A DNA stretch of 64,000 bases from Thiocapsa bogorovii (GCF_021228795.1 NZ_CP089309.1:2356001-2420000), one strand, 5' to 3'; shown: positions 50,636 to 59,503, numbered from the stretch's first letter. The notes: generated by a model not told the origin, from the sequence alone. Made by a program: numbers and translations.

Positions 50636-50992
50636 TTGGGATCCCGCCATAATCGTCCGCATGAACATCGCGTCTCGCCGTCTTCAGTCTCTTACCTCCT
50701 TGCGGGGTTACTGGCCTGCGCTTCGGTCCACGGGCCCCCCCGGCGCGACTACGATCACGACCACGCGCGTCAGGCATTGAGTCGCGTCGAAGCGCGCCCG
50801 ATCGCTGAAATCCTGGCTGAGGTGGCGAACGCGGTGCCGGACGAGGTGATCGGGGTGGAATTCGAGCGAGCGCGGCGCCGCGGCGCCGAGGTGTGGGTCT
50901 ACCAACTCAAGATTATTGCCAAGGACGGGCGTCTGCTGAAGGTCGAGGTGGACGCGGCCACCGACCGCCTTCTGGTGGCGGAGGAGGACTGA
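50636..50992 (+). CDS. PepSY-domain protein, start region probably frameshifted
   Basis: A small PepSY protein: ARQALSRVEARPIAEILAEV, then PDEVIGVEFERARRRGAEVWVYQLKIIAKDGRLLKVEVDAATDRLLVAEED. PepSY genes commonly neighbour the b561/DUF1924/DHC set and encode periplasmic proteins. The hydrophobic signal (YLLAGLLACASVHG) is in frame only with an unlikely start at 50636. The natural-looking start MNIASRRLQSLTSL (50661) is one base out of frame, so a single-base change near 50690 may have broken the signal peptide. It is transcribed divergently from the cytochrome genes. Confidence 0.7.
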   Translation: MGSRHNRPHEHRVSPSSVSYLLAGLLACASVHGPPRRDYDHDHARQALSRVEARPIAEILAEVANAVPDEVIGVEFERARRRGAEVWVYQLKIIAKDGRLLKVEVDAATDRLLVAEED

Positions 50993-51450
50993 TGCGCGAC
51001 TGAGCCGCTAATTCGCTTGCCCACGCTGCACGCAACTGGATGTCCAGAACCCGCGCCGGGGGCCTGGAGTTCGCCGACATGATCACGCTCCGCGCGGTCG
51101 ACTTGGCCGATCTGCTGCTTTTCTTCATCGACCTGGGCGGGTTAGGGGTCTAGGGTCACTTCTCGCATCGTGACAGGATTTGCGGCCTTCACGTCACTGC
51201 CTGCTTTGCCCCAAGTCCTGCCGCCCTGCAACACGAACCGACGTGGCATAGCTCCCCGCGTGAAGTGATCGGTGACTTCAGCAGCGGCAGGAGTTTGCAA
51301 ATCGTGTACAAGAGACGTCGGCGTCGGCGGTACGAGTGACGGCTTATGGCCTTCAGCCATCACTGGGACAACGTCTCTAAAGCAGGCTCAGGTTGTCGGG
51401 GATTGAACTGCGCGGATCTGCCACTCGGAATCGCCCCGATATCGAGCGTC
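50993..51450. other. Intergenic region, about 460 bp
   Basis: No supported gene. A short reading (GLEFADMITLRAVDLADLLLFF) may be a remnant of an unknown protein. Confidence 0.35.
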
Positions 51451-51461
51451 CTTGAACCTAG

Positions 51462-53195
51462 CCCGAATATTTCATAAAAAAGGGCGACTCTCGTTCAACC
51501 CATTGATAAAATGGCTGTTCCGCCAAGAACGCTTCGGAAGAAGCTAAACGAGGTCGCCCATGCCCGAGTCTACCCCGGAACAGCTGCGTTTTCCCCCGGT
51601 CGCCGGTTTCACGGTCCGCGGCGACTTCGACGGCGGCGCCATGTCGTCTGACTTTGGCCCCATGATTCTGCGCGGGGTTGATCGGCAGATCGGCCTGACC
51701 GAGCGGTTGAGCGCAGCGATCGATGATTGGCGCCATCCGTCCTACACCACCCATCCGATGCGTGAGCTGATCGCGCAACGGGTCTACCAGATCGCCTGTG
51801 CTTACGAAGACGGCAACGACGCCAATGCGCTGCGCCGTGATGCGCTGTTCAAGCTGGGGCTGGAGCGCAAGCCGCTGGATGCGACGACGGACCTGGCCAG
51901 CGGGCCGACCTTCTCGCGTTTGGAGAATGGGGTCGGCGCGCGCGACCTCTACCGCATGGCGCAGGCCTTCGTCGAGGCCTTCATCGCCAGCTACCCGAAG
52001 GCGCCGCAGGTGATCGTGCTCGATATGGACCACTCCGAAGACGCCACCCATGGCCAGCAGGAGTTCGCGTTCTACAATCATCACTACGGCAACCATTGCT
52101 ACTTGCCGCTGTTTCTCTTCGAGGGCCTCTCGGGGAAGTTCATCACCGCGGTGCTGCGTCCCGGCAAGCGCCCCACCGGCGCCGAGAACGCGATGATCCT
52201 CAAGCGCGTGCTCAAGCGGCTGCGGGCCGCGTGGCCACGCACACGCATCATCCTGCGCGGCGACGGACACTTCTCCAACCCCGAGTTGATGGCCTTGGCG
52301 ATGGCCGATCCGTTGACGGATTTCATCTTCGGCCTGGCGGGTAACCGGGCTCTCACGCCACGGGCCGAGCCGTTCTTGGCCGACGCCCGCAAGCTCCATG
52401 CGCTGCGCATCGAGAACGCCCGGCGCGCCGACGCCGACGTACCCGAGCGGACCCGCACCTACCACGAGGTTGACTACCGTGCCGGTTCCTGGCCCGGCGC
52501 GTGTCGGACCATCCTCAAAGTCGAGGTGACGGCGCGCGGCGACAACCTCCGCTTCGTCGTCACCTCCTTGGACTTGCCCAGTCCCGAGTGCGTCTACCGC
52601 GATCTGTACTGCGCGCGCGGCCAGGACGAGAACTTCATCAAAATGATCAAGAACGATCTGGCCAGCGATCGCACTTCCGACAGCACCTTCTTGGCCAATC
52701 AGATGCGCTTGTTCTTCTCCTGCGCCGCTTACGTCTTGCACCAAACGCTGCGCACCGAGGTCCTCGTCGGCACGGAACTGGCCAACGCCCAGCCTGCCAC
52801 CGTGATCATCAAACTGTTCAAGCTCGCCGTGCGCGTGGTGCAGTACAAAGACCGCGTGCGCCTGCACCTGCCCTCGAGCTGTCCGGTCAAGACGCTGTTG
52901 CAGCAGGTCACCGAGAGGCTCTTCAACGCGCAGCCCCGGCGGCGCCCGCCTAGACGCACATACATCCCCGCACGGGGATTTCAGCACGCGCACGACGACT
53001 ATGCCCACCTCGGGCAGGGCATCGTACGCCTGCGCGGCGACAAAACTACTCGTGCCCCGTTGATCAAGCCCGTTGCCGCTCGGTATTTCCACCATTCAAC
53101 CCCCGCGGCGTCCCGGTCATCGCCCTCGGTGACGCCCAGCGCCGCGCAAATCCGCGAGGCCAGTGTCGGCTGTGTCGGTTTATGAAACATCCGGG
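51462..53195 (+). mobile_element. IS1380-family insertion sequence, copy 2
   Basis: A 1734-bp element with the same 17-bp ends as copy 1 and a 4-bp target duplication CTAG (51458-51461 and 53196-53199). It is oriented opposite to copy 1. It is shorter by one G in a G run near the transposase end (about 52937-52939), otherwise almost identical, indicating recent transposition. Confidence 0.95.
51560..53185 (+). CDS. IS1380-family DDE transposase (copy 2, C-terminally extended)
   Basis: Identical to the copy 1 transposase through NAQPR except one Ala-to-Val change. The missing G then shifts the frame: the normal end RAAPA is replaced by RRRPPRRTYIPARGFQHAHDD and more, giving 541 residues and a stop inside the right terminal repeat. 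The catalytic region (VIVLDMDHSED, RGDGHFSNPEL, RGQDENFIKMIKN) is unaffected. The 78-residue tail is basic and low in complexity; it may or may not disturb activity. Confidence 0.9.
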   Translation: MPESTPEQLRFPPVAGFTVRGDFDGGAMSSDFGPMILRGVDRQIGLTERLSAAIDDWRHPSYTTHPMRELIAQRVYQIACAYEDGNDANALRRDALFKLGLERKPLDATTDLASGPTFSRLENGVGARDLYRMAQAFVEAFIASYPKAPQVIVLDMDHSEDATHGQQEFAFYNHHYGNHCYLPLFLFEGLSGKFITAVLRPGKRPTGAENAMILKRVLKRLRAAWPRTRIILRGDGHFSNPELMALAMADPLTDFIFGLAGNRALTPRAEPFLADARKLHALRIENARRADADVPERTRTYHEVDYRAGSWPGACRTILKVEVTARGDNLRFVVTSLDLPSPECVYRDLYCARGQDENFIKMIKNDLASDRTSDSTFLANQMRLFFSCAAYVLHQTLRTEVLVGTELANAQPATVIIKLFKLAVRVVQYKDRVRLHLPSSCPVKTLLQQVTERLFNAQPRRRPPRRTYIPARGFQHAHDDYAHLGQGIVRLRGDKTTRAPLIKPVAARYFHHSTPAASRSSPSVTPSAAQIREASVGCVGL

Positions 53196-53437
53196 CTAGA
53201 TCCGGCAGTTGACCGCTTCGTGCTTCATGCAAGGTCTTGACGGCCTTAACGATCGCGCTTGTCGAATGGCTCACCGGTTGGGTGAAGGCCGCTACGACCC
53301 CTGGAGCACGCCCCGCGCGGCGCCCGACTGCGTTGCAACGCGTTGTCGTAGAACCACTACGCCGCCGCGTTGCGCCTTGCCGGACACCGCGCGGGACGCA
53401 CTCCAGGGGCCGTTCAACTGCCGGATCTAGGTTGAAG

Positions 53438-53830
53438 CGACCCGCAGTCCGGCCGAGGAACTGCGAATCCGGCATCGCGGGCGGCTATACCGGCTGCGCG
53501 TGGCGAACGCCGGTCACCTCGAGCTCGTCAGGCCGAAGGGATCGGTCCGGACGCCCGGTTTATGCTGACGGATCGGCTTTGTCCGCAGCGGTGCCCGGAC
53601 GCGGCGTAGCTGCATACGGGATTGCGCGACGCAGTCGTGACCATAGCGGTTCCGGCAATCCGAATGATCAAGGTCGCCCGTGCGTCCGCGCCCGTCGAAA
53701 ACGCACCGATCTGCACTTTCGGTTGCGAAATCTCAGGGTAAAGCAGGCGGAAATGAGCCGATACTTTGCACTCGGGCGGCGCGCGAGTCGCTACCTTGGA
53801 GCCCCGCCGCCGGCTGGTACGGGTACGGGT
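53438..53830. other. Intergenic region, about 390 bp
   Basis: No supported gene. Composition is GC-rich with no recognisable protein family in any frame. Confidence 0.35.
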
Positions 53831-53831
53831 A

Positions 53832-53924
53832 ATGAATCATTCAGGTGGACGCGCCGAGCCGAGGCGACCGAGCGGAGAGGCGTACGAGTGCGTGGACTGG
53901 TACTTCCGCAAGAAATCGCTCTGA
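53832..53924 (+). CDS. Candidate 30-residue small protein before a terminator
   Basis: A short frame, MNHSGGRAEPRRPSGEAYEC continuing to VDWYFRKKSL, ends 30 bp before a strong intrinsic terminator. The ribosome site is weak (GGGTACGGGTA). The end VDWYFRKKSL looks protein-like. It may be a real small protein, the tail of a decayed gene, or part of a small RNA ending at the terminator. Confidence 0.3.
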   Translation: MNHSGGRAEPRRPSGEAYECVDWYFRKKSL

Positions 53925-53954
53925 GCCTGCACATCCGGATTGCATGATGCGCAG

Positions 53955-53982
53955 AGCCCCGGCCGAAAGGTCGGGGCTTTTT
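53955..53982 (+). terminator. Intrinsic terminator
   Basis: AGCCCCGGCC, the tetraloop GAAA and GGTCGGGGCT form a 10-bp stem (one G-T pair) followed by TTTT. It is the clearest intrinsic terminator in the window and ends a rightward transcript whose gene is not obvious (only the 30-codon frame at 53832). Confidence 0.85.
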
Positions 53983-54502
53983 GCGCTTCGGGGCTGAGTG
54001 CGGTGAGTTCGGTCAAAAACGGGGCAGGTTCGAACCAGGCTTCGGGGTCTTGAACTCACGCGCCCCGTAGATCCACGCCGCTGCAGCCGAGCCGGCATCT
54101 GCGGGATGGAACCAGCGCAGGCGTGACTGACGGTGAAGCATGGCCGTGTAATCCGCCGAGTCCATCCAGCCTCCGGAGCTTTCCCGCCTTTCATCGCAAT
54201 GTCACCACAGCGTCCCGATCCCGAACCGTACGAATACCGGGTCGCGTGTCACGAGCGGCATGCGCTCCAAGGTGCTTTGTGCTGCGAGCATCCGGTCGAA
54301 TGGTCTCGGTCGTTCCGGTCGCGTCTCTCGGAGGCATGGTGTCCTTCCATGTACGCATCGCTGCGCGTGATCCTCGGCCGTTCGCAACGGATCGTGGTCT
54401 TGGGGGCTGTTTCTGAAATCGGCGTTGAGGCGTTAGTAGCCCTCGGCAATATCCTCGTAAGGGTTGTTGCAAGCGTCTTGCTCGACGGAAGCATGCCGCC
54501 AT
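53983..54502. other. Degenerate region, about 520 bp
   Basis: No supported gene. It runs from the terminator to the AAA-type remnant. Confidence 0.35.
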
Positions 54503-54703
54503 GGCTCGGCGATGCCACCGCCCCGGTTCCGGCCGACCTCGCGCGACACCTTGCGGCGCTGGAATCGCCCAAACGCGGCGACTTCGCGACCTTGGCGCGG
54601 CAGCGTACACTCCATCGCCGAGACGATCGCGCCGGAGCAGTTTCTGCGCCGGTTGGCGACCGAATGTCGGATGAAGGGGGACGCTCAGCAGTGCGTGGTC
54701 TGA
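54503..54703 (+). pseudogene. AAA-type C-terminal remnant (second copy of the 14649 gene end)
   Basis: The DNA closely follows the 3' end of the gene at 14649-15200: APVPADLARHLAALESPKRG, then DFATLARQRTL, then, after a one-base insertion (CACTCCATCGCC against CACTCCTCGGC), PEQFLRRLATECRMKGDAQQ. The stop position corresponds too. The upstream portion is absent. This is a frameshifted relic of the same family, about 39 kb away. Confidence 0.75.
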
Positions 54704-54863
54704 CAGACCGCCGACGTCAACGTTGGAGGACTGGATTTCGGGGGAACCGCGTTGTTCTCGGCTTACGAACCTTCTGTGGCAACATACCCGCATCCACGCC
54801 CGGCCGCTGATCGGGAGATCGGGCGACTCGGCCCACGCAACCGATTCTCCCTTGGATTGACAG
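54704..54863. other. Spacer before the Kef pair
   Basis: 160 bp without a gene; presumably holds the promoter for the KefF/KefC operon, though no clear -35/-10 is seen. Confidence 0.35.
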
Positions 54864-55499
54864 ATGCCCGATGACCAACCCCCACCTTACCCGCGTCGGA
54901 TTCTAGTCCTCTTCGCGCACCCGACACAGGAGCGATCGGAGGTCATTGCGCCGATGGCTCGGGCTGCGGCGAACCTTCCGGGCGTCACCGTGGTGGACCT
55001 GTACGGTCGGTATCCCGGCTTCGCGATCGACGTCGACAGGGAACAGGCCCATTTACGCACTCATGACGCGGTTGTCTTTCTGCATCCTCTCTATTGGTAC
55101 TCCACACCGTCCATCTTGAAGGAATGGCAGGACCTGGTTCTGGAGCACGGATTCGCCTACGGCAGCAGCGGCACGGCGCTCCACGGCAAGGTCTTCTTCA
55201 GCGCGCTGAGCGCGGGTGGTCCGGAGGCCGCCTACTGCGCGGCGGGCTACAACCACTTCACCATCCGCGAGTTGCTCCAGCCCCTGGAGCAGACCGCCTC
55301 CCTGTGCGGCATGTTCTACCTGCCCCCGTTCGCACTCTTCGGTGCCCGTACCGCTGTGGAAGACGGCCGGCTCGAGGGGCATCTGCAGGCTTGGGTGCGA
55401 CTGTTGACCGCACTGCGCGACGATCGCCTCGACCTGGAGGCGGCCCAAAGGCTGCCTGTCCTCAACGGCGCGCTCGACACCGTCGATCGGGAGGGCTAG
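54864..55499 (+). CDS. NAD(P)H oxidoreductase, KefF/KefG-like ancillary subunit
   Basis: A 211-residue flavodoxin-fold quinone oxidoreductase: ILVLFAHPTQERSEVIAPM, VVDLYGRYPGFAIDVDREQ, HDAVVFLHPLYWYSTPSILKEWQD, and FSALSAGGPEAAYCAAGYNHFTIRELLQPLEQTA. These match KefF/KefG, which bind FMN and are needed for full activity of the glutathione-gated K+ efflux system. The antiporter gene begins 3 bp after its stop, confirming the partnership. Confidence 0.92.
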   Translation: MPDDQPPPYPRRILVLFAHPTQERSEVIAPMARAAANLPGVTVVDLYGRYPGFAIDVDREQAHLRTHDAVVFLHPLYWYSTPSILKEWQDLVLEHGFAYGSSGTALHGKVFFSALSAGGPEAAYCAAGYNHFTIRELLQPLEQTASLCGMFYLPPFALFGARTAVEDGRLEGHLQAWVRLLTALRDDRLDLEAAQRLPVLNGALDTVDREG

Positions 55500-55502
55500 T
55501 AC

Positions 55503-57464
55503 ATGGGCGGCGTGCTCGTTCAAGCGTTCATCTACCTGTGCGCGGCGGTCGTGGCCGTGCCCATCGCCAAGCGACTGGGGCTCGGTTCGGTCCTGGGCTA
55601 TCTGATCGCGGGTATCGTGATCGGGCCGGTCCTCGGAGTGGTCGGCGCCGAGACCGCCGAGATCCAGCACTTCGCCGAGCTGGGCGTTGTGATGATGCTG
55701 TTCCTGGTCGGCCTCGAGCTGGAGCCTCGACTCCTTTGGGACATGCGCGCCCGACTGCTCGGCCTCGGCGGGCTGCAGGTCGGCCTCACGGTCCTGGTGA
55801 TCGCGGCCGCCGGTTTCGTGCTCGGGGTGTCCTGGAGCATCGCCCTGGCGGCCGGACTCATCCTGTCGCTCTCATCCACCGCCATCGTTCTCCAAACCCT
55901 GAGCGAGAAAGGGCTGGTGAAGACCTCGGGCGGGCAGAGCAGCTTCGCCGTACTGCTGTTTCAGGACATCGCGGTCATTCCGATGCTGGCGCTATTGCCA
56001 CTGTTGGCGATCCCCGAGTTGACCGGGCTCGCCGACCACGGCGCGTCGAACGCAACCGAGCACCACCACTTGAGCCTGGTCGATGGCTTGTCGGGGTGGA
56101 CCTATGCGCTGGTCGTCTTGGGCGCGGTCGCCATGGTGGTGCTCGGCGGACACTTCCTGTCCCGACCGCTCTTTCGATTCATCGCCGCCTCGGGTCTGCG
56201 AGAGATCTTCACGGCTGCGGCCCTCCTGCTGGTCATCGGCATCGCCCTCTTGATGACCCTGGTGGACCTCTCGCCGGCCCTCGGCACCTTCCTCGCGGGC
56301 GTCGTGCTGGCCAACAGCGAATTCCGTCATGAGCTGGAGTCCGATATCGAGCCCTTCAAAGGCCTGCTGCTCGGTCTGTTCTTCATCACCGTCGGCGCGG
56401 GGATCGATTTCGCGATCCTGATGCAGAGCCCGGGGACACTTTTGGGGCTCACCGTCGGCCTGATCGCGGCGAAGGCACTGATCTTGTTCGCCCTGGCCCG
56501 GCTGTTCCGACTGGAGCGCGGCGGCGACTGGTTATTCACCCTGGGACTGGCCCAGGCCGGCGAGTTCGGGTTCGTGCTGCTCGCATTCTCGGTGCAGGCC
56601 CATGTCCTGCCGGTCGACCTGGCCAAGACCCTGTCTTTGGTGGTGGCCTTGTCCATGCTCCTGACGCCTGCCCTTTTCATCCTCTACGAGCGCTGGATCC
56701 TGCCGGGCCTGGAGCGCACCGCAAAACTGCCCCCGGACACCATCGACGAGCAGGGGACCGTGGTCATCGCCGGTGTCGGGCGCTTCGGGCAGATCGTCAA
56801 TCGCCTGCTGGTGGCGAGCGGGGTACGCACCGTCGTCCTGGACCACGCGGCCGCTCAGATCGACATCCTTCGCAAATTGGGCATCAAGAGCTGGTTCGGC
56901 GATGCCACCCGTCCCGATCTGTTGCATGCCGCTGGAATGGACGCAGCGGCCGTGTTGGTGGTCGCCATCGACGACCGGGAGCGGGCGGTGGATTTGGTGG
57001 CCTACGCGCGTAGGCGCTACCCGAAGGTGAAGATCCTCGCGCGTGCCTTCGACGTGAATCATCTCTATCTGCTCAAGAAGGCAGGGGCAGACGTGGCGAT
57101 CCGCGAGCTCTTCGACGCCTCCTTGAATCTGGGCGCCGAGGCACTGCGGACTCTGGGCGTGCATCCGTTCAAGGTCGAGAAGATGACACGCGCCTTCCGC
57201 CTCCATGACGCCCAGGGCTTGGATGAGATGTACGAGCTCTGGGATCTCGACCCGGACTTGTCGCGGAACCGCGCCCTGCTTGCACGGGTGCGCGAGCACG
57301 GCGGCAGCCTCCAAGAGGCGATGGCTGCCGAACGCATGGATCTCCACGACCGCACCGAGCGCGGCTGGACCCCACCGCCGAAAGACTATACGTCGGCGCT
57401 GCAGGGCGAAGCACCGGCGGATGAAGCAAGCAGTCAGACCCGGCACGACATTCGCCATGACTGA
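55503..57464 (+). CDS. Glutathione-regulated potassium-efflux antiporter (KefB/KefC-like)
   Basis: A 653-residue inner-membrane CPA2 antiporter. Helical domain: GSVLGYLIAGIVIGPVLG, the family motif ELGVVMMLFLVGLELEP, FQDIAVIPMLALLPLLA and a central HALGASNATEHHH-type periplasmic loop (residues near 178-190). The RCK domain (VVIAGVGRFGQIVNRLLVASGVRTVVLDH, WFGDATRPDLLHAAGMD) binds glutathione and its adducts to open K+ efflux, acidifying the cytoplasm during electrophile stress. A C-terminal tail follows. It is 3 bp after the KefF-like gene; gshB is 5 kb downstream. Confidence 0.93.
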   Translation: MGGVLVQAFIYLCAAVVAVPIAKRLGLGSVLGYLIAGIVIGPVLGVVGAETAEIQHFAELGVVMMLFLVGLELEPRLLWDMRARLLGLGGLQVGLTVLVIAAAGFVLGVSWSIALAAGLILSLSSTAIVLQTLSEKGLVKTSGGQSSFAVLLFQDIAVIPMLALLPLLAIPELTGLADHGASNATEHHHLSLVDGLSGWTYALVVLGAVAMVVLGGHFLSRPLFRFIAASGLREIFTAAALLLVIGIALLMTLVDLSPALGTFLAGVVLANSEFRHELESDIEPFKGLLLGLFFITVGAGIDFAILMQSPGTLLGLTVGLIAAKALILFALARLFRLERGGDWLFTLGLAQAGEFGFVLLAFSVQAHVLPVDLAKTLSLVVALSMLLTPALFILYERWILPGLERTAKLPPDTIDEQGTVVIAGVGRFGQIVNRLLVASGVRTVVLDHAAAQIDILRKLGIKSWFGDATRPDLLHAAGMDAAAVLVVAIDDRERAVDLVAYARRRYPKVKILARAFDVNHLYLLKKAGADVAIRELFDASLNLGAEALRTLGVHPFKVEKMTRAFRLHDAQGLDEMYELWDLDPDLSRNRALLARVREHGGSLQEAMAAERMDLHDRTERGWTPPPKDYTSALQGEAPADEASSQTRHDIRHD

Positions 57465-58305
57465 GCAAGCATCCATCCGGGCAAGGCGTTTGGCTCGGTA
57501 TCGCACTTCGGCAGGATGGCGCCCGCCGTGCTTAGGGATGTCGATGCGGGGATCGGTCGAGGTGGTGGCGGTCCCGGTATCCGAGATGAAGGTGTTGATC
57601 CGCCCGAATGTCTCATGGCTATTGGACGCATGAGGAGCGACTCGATCTGGACCGCTTTCGCCATCGACGCCTTTGCCCCCGGCGATTGTCGTCCCGCGGC
57701 GGGGTTCGTCTTCGGAGCGGCCGTTATCTCTTGCGACGCAAAGCCGCCGGCGCCGGGAGACAGGATACGGACACAAAAAAACCGGACGCCTTGCAGTGTC
57801 CGGTCAATGGCGAGCCGACTCGGGGCACGAGGCCCGGTTGGCTTCGTTATTTGAACAGTTTGCTCTTATCAACTCCATGGACGTCGGCGCGCTTAAAGCA
57901 GGCAGAGTCTTGGTCTTTTCGTGATGGACCGAGTTGCCGAAGCAATTCCAGTTCTCCTCGTCTACGAAGGTGTCATCCGTCCGAGACTCTCGCCGGGGTA
58001 GCGGCTGCCCTCGCGGAATTGGGTATGTTTCGAGCGACCGCCGGCCTCATCGGGCCGTGGCGGCAAATGAATATTCAAGCGATCTTGCCTTGATCTTTGC
58101 AGCCATCGCACTTGTCGGATCGAACGAACGTGGGCATGATGCGACCTCTCCAGGGGCCTCACCGACATTATTGGCTGCCTTGGATGGTGACACGGTATTT
58201 CGCGCGGCAGGATCGTCAGCTGAGGCGAGGTTAATGACCACCCCCCTCGAGGTCAAAACAGATTTTTACCTGCGTTCATAAATCTGCCTTATTGGATGGT
58301 TTTTT
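57465..58305. other. Intergenic region, about 840 bp
   Basis: No intact gene. A leftward reading ends FKRADVHGVDKSKLFK just before the terminator at 57775-57804 and may be the last codons of a lost gene. Confidence 0.4.
57775..57804 (-). terminator. Intrinsic terminator on the minus strand
   Basis: On the minus strand ACCGGAC, a 10-nt loop and GTCCGGT are followed by a run of T. It is well formed, yet no intact leftward gene lies upstream of it. Confidence 0.75.
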
Positions 58306-58752
58306 ATGACTCCGGAATCGGCAGAGAAGAAACCGATGAATCGACCAGGTGTTTGGTTGACGACCGGTGCGGCCTGCGGGTTTCTCACCGTGGCTTTGGG
58401 AGCCTTCGGGGCACACGGTCTACGTGGTCTCGTGAGCGTGGGGCGGCTGGCGAATTGGGCCACTGCAACGCAGTACCTCGGACTGCACGCACTTGCGATC
58501 CTGGCCTGCGGGCTGTGGCTGCTGCAACGGCCCGACGATCGCCTCGTCCACCGGGCAGCCGCGGCTTTCCTGGTCGGCGTTCTACTCTTCAGCGGCAGTC
58601 TCTTCGCGCTCGTGCTGACGGATCAACGTGCGATCGGCATGGTCACCCCGATCGGCGGATTGCTCCTCCTTGCAGGTTGGGCGCTGCTCGTAGCCGGTGC
58701 CTGGCGTGTCCGGAGAGGCCAAACTGCGAACTCACGACCCGACGCGGATTGA
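58306..58752 (+). CDS. DUF423 family membrane protein
   Basis: A 148-residue protein with four hydrophobic segments; GAACGFLTVALGAFGAHGLRG-like sequence near the N-terminus (GAFGAHGL is the hallmark), QYLGLHALAILACGLWLL, AAAFLVGVLLFSGSLFALVL and the last helix (GGLLLLAGWALLVAGAW) match DUF423/YgdD. Function unknown. The ATG at 58306 is used here; an ATG at 58336 is the alternative. The rsmE gene starts 10 bp downstream. Confidence 0.88.
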   Translation: MTPESAEKKPMNRPGVWLTTGAACGFLTVALGAFGAHGLRGLVSVGRLANWATATQYLGLHALAILACGLWLLQRPDDRLVHRAAAAFLVGVLLFSGSLFALVLTDQRAIGMVTPIGGLLLLAGWALLVAGAWRVRRGQTANSRPDAD

Positions 58753-58762
58753 CGCCTCGCCG

Positions 58763-59494
58763 ATGCGAGTTCCGCGCATCTATGTCGACCTGCCTTTGGA
58801 GCCCGACGCGGTCATCGAGCTCCCCTCGGCTCAAAGCCGTCATCTCACCCAAGTCCTGCGTCTCTCGCACGATACGCCACTGGTGTTGTTCAACGGCAAC
58901 GGCTATGACTATCCAGCCCATCTGGTGCGAGGAGCGCGAAGTGGGACAGCGGCGATCGTGGACGCGCCCGGCGCCCGAGAGCCGTTACCGCCATTGAATA
59001 TCCACCTCGCGCTCGGAGTGTCCAAAGGCGAGCGGATGGACTACGCTCTGCAGAAGTCCGTCGAGCTGGGCGTGGGTCGCATCACGCCTCTCTTCACCGA
59101 GCGCAGCCAAGTTCACCTGAGCGGCCCGAGACTCGAACGCCGACTCGAGCATTGGCGCGGAATCCTCATCGGGGCGTGCGAGCAGTCGGGGCGGCGGCGG
59201 CTGCCGCATCTCGCGACTGCTGCGACCTATCCGGCTTGGCTGAACAACCACGCGGGCGGAGGACTGATGCTCGACCCGCAGGCCGATCGGCCCCTCACCG
59301 CCTTACCTCCGCCGGACGCGACGATCACCCTGCTGGTCGGCCCGGAGGGCGGGCTCAGCCCGCGCGAACGCGCGATTGCTCGGGATCGCGGTTTCGAGGG
59401 GGTGCGCTTGGGGCCTCGGATCCTGCGTACCGAGACAGCACCCCTCGCCGCCATCGCCGTCATCCAGGCGCTCTGGGGGGACCTCGGCGACTAG
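58763..59494 (+). CDS. rsmE: 16S rRNA (uracil-1498-N3)-methyltransferase
   Basis: A 243-residue SPOUT-family RNA methyltransferase that methylates U1498 of 16S rRNA with S-adenosylmethionine. An N-terminal PUA-like domain (RIYVDLPLEPDAVIELPSAQ, HLTQVLRLSHDTPLVLFNGN) is followed by the knotted SPOUT domain: ERMDYALQKSVELGVGRITPL, ERSQVHLSG, GACEQSGRRRLP, LLVGPEGGLSPRE and the knot RLGPRILRTETAPLAAIAVIQ. The ATG at 58763 gives the usual N-terminus. Confidence 0.96.
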   Translation: MRVPRIYVDLPLEPDAVIELPSAQSRHLTQVLRLSHDTPLVLFNGNGYDYPAHLVRGARSGTAAIVDAPGAREPLPPLNIHLALGVSKGERMDYALQKSVELGVGRITPLFTERSQVHLSGPRLERRLEHWRGILIGACEQSGRRRLPHLATAATYPAWLNNHAGGGLMLDPQADRPLTALPPPDATITLLVGPEGGLSPRERAIARDRGFEGVRLGPRILRTETAPLAAIAVIQALWGDLGD

Positions 59495-59503
59495 CCGCGA
59501 CCG

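Larger units (their letters stand above)
51451..53437. repeat. Inverted-repeat element (249 bp) split by IS1380 copy 2
   Basis: With the IS and one CTAG removed, the flanks form an element with 27-bp ends that match at 25 positions (CTTGAACCTAGATCCGGCAG against CTTCAACCTAGATCCGGCAG at the start). The left arm is 51451-51461 plus 53200-53215. The right arm is 53411-53437. Inside is a further inverted pair (CCCTGGAG ... CTCCAGGG, with CCGCGCGG on both sides). It codes for nothing recognisable. This is a MITE-like element into which the IS inserted 11 bp from one end. Confidence 0.75.
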
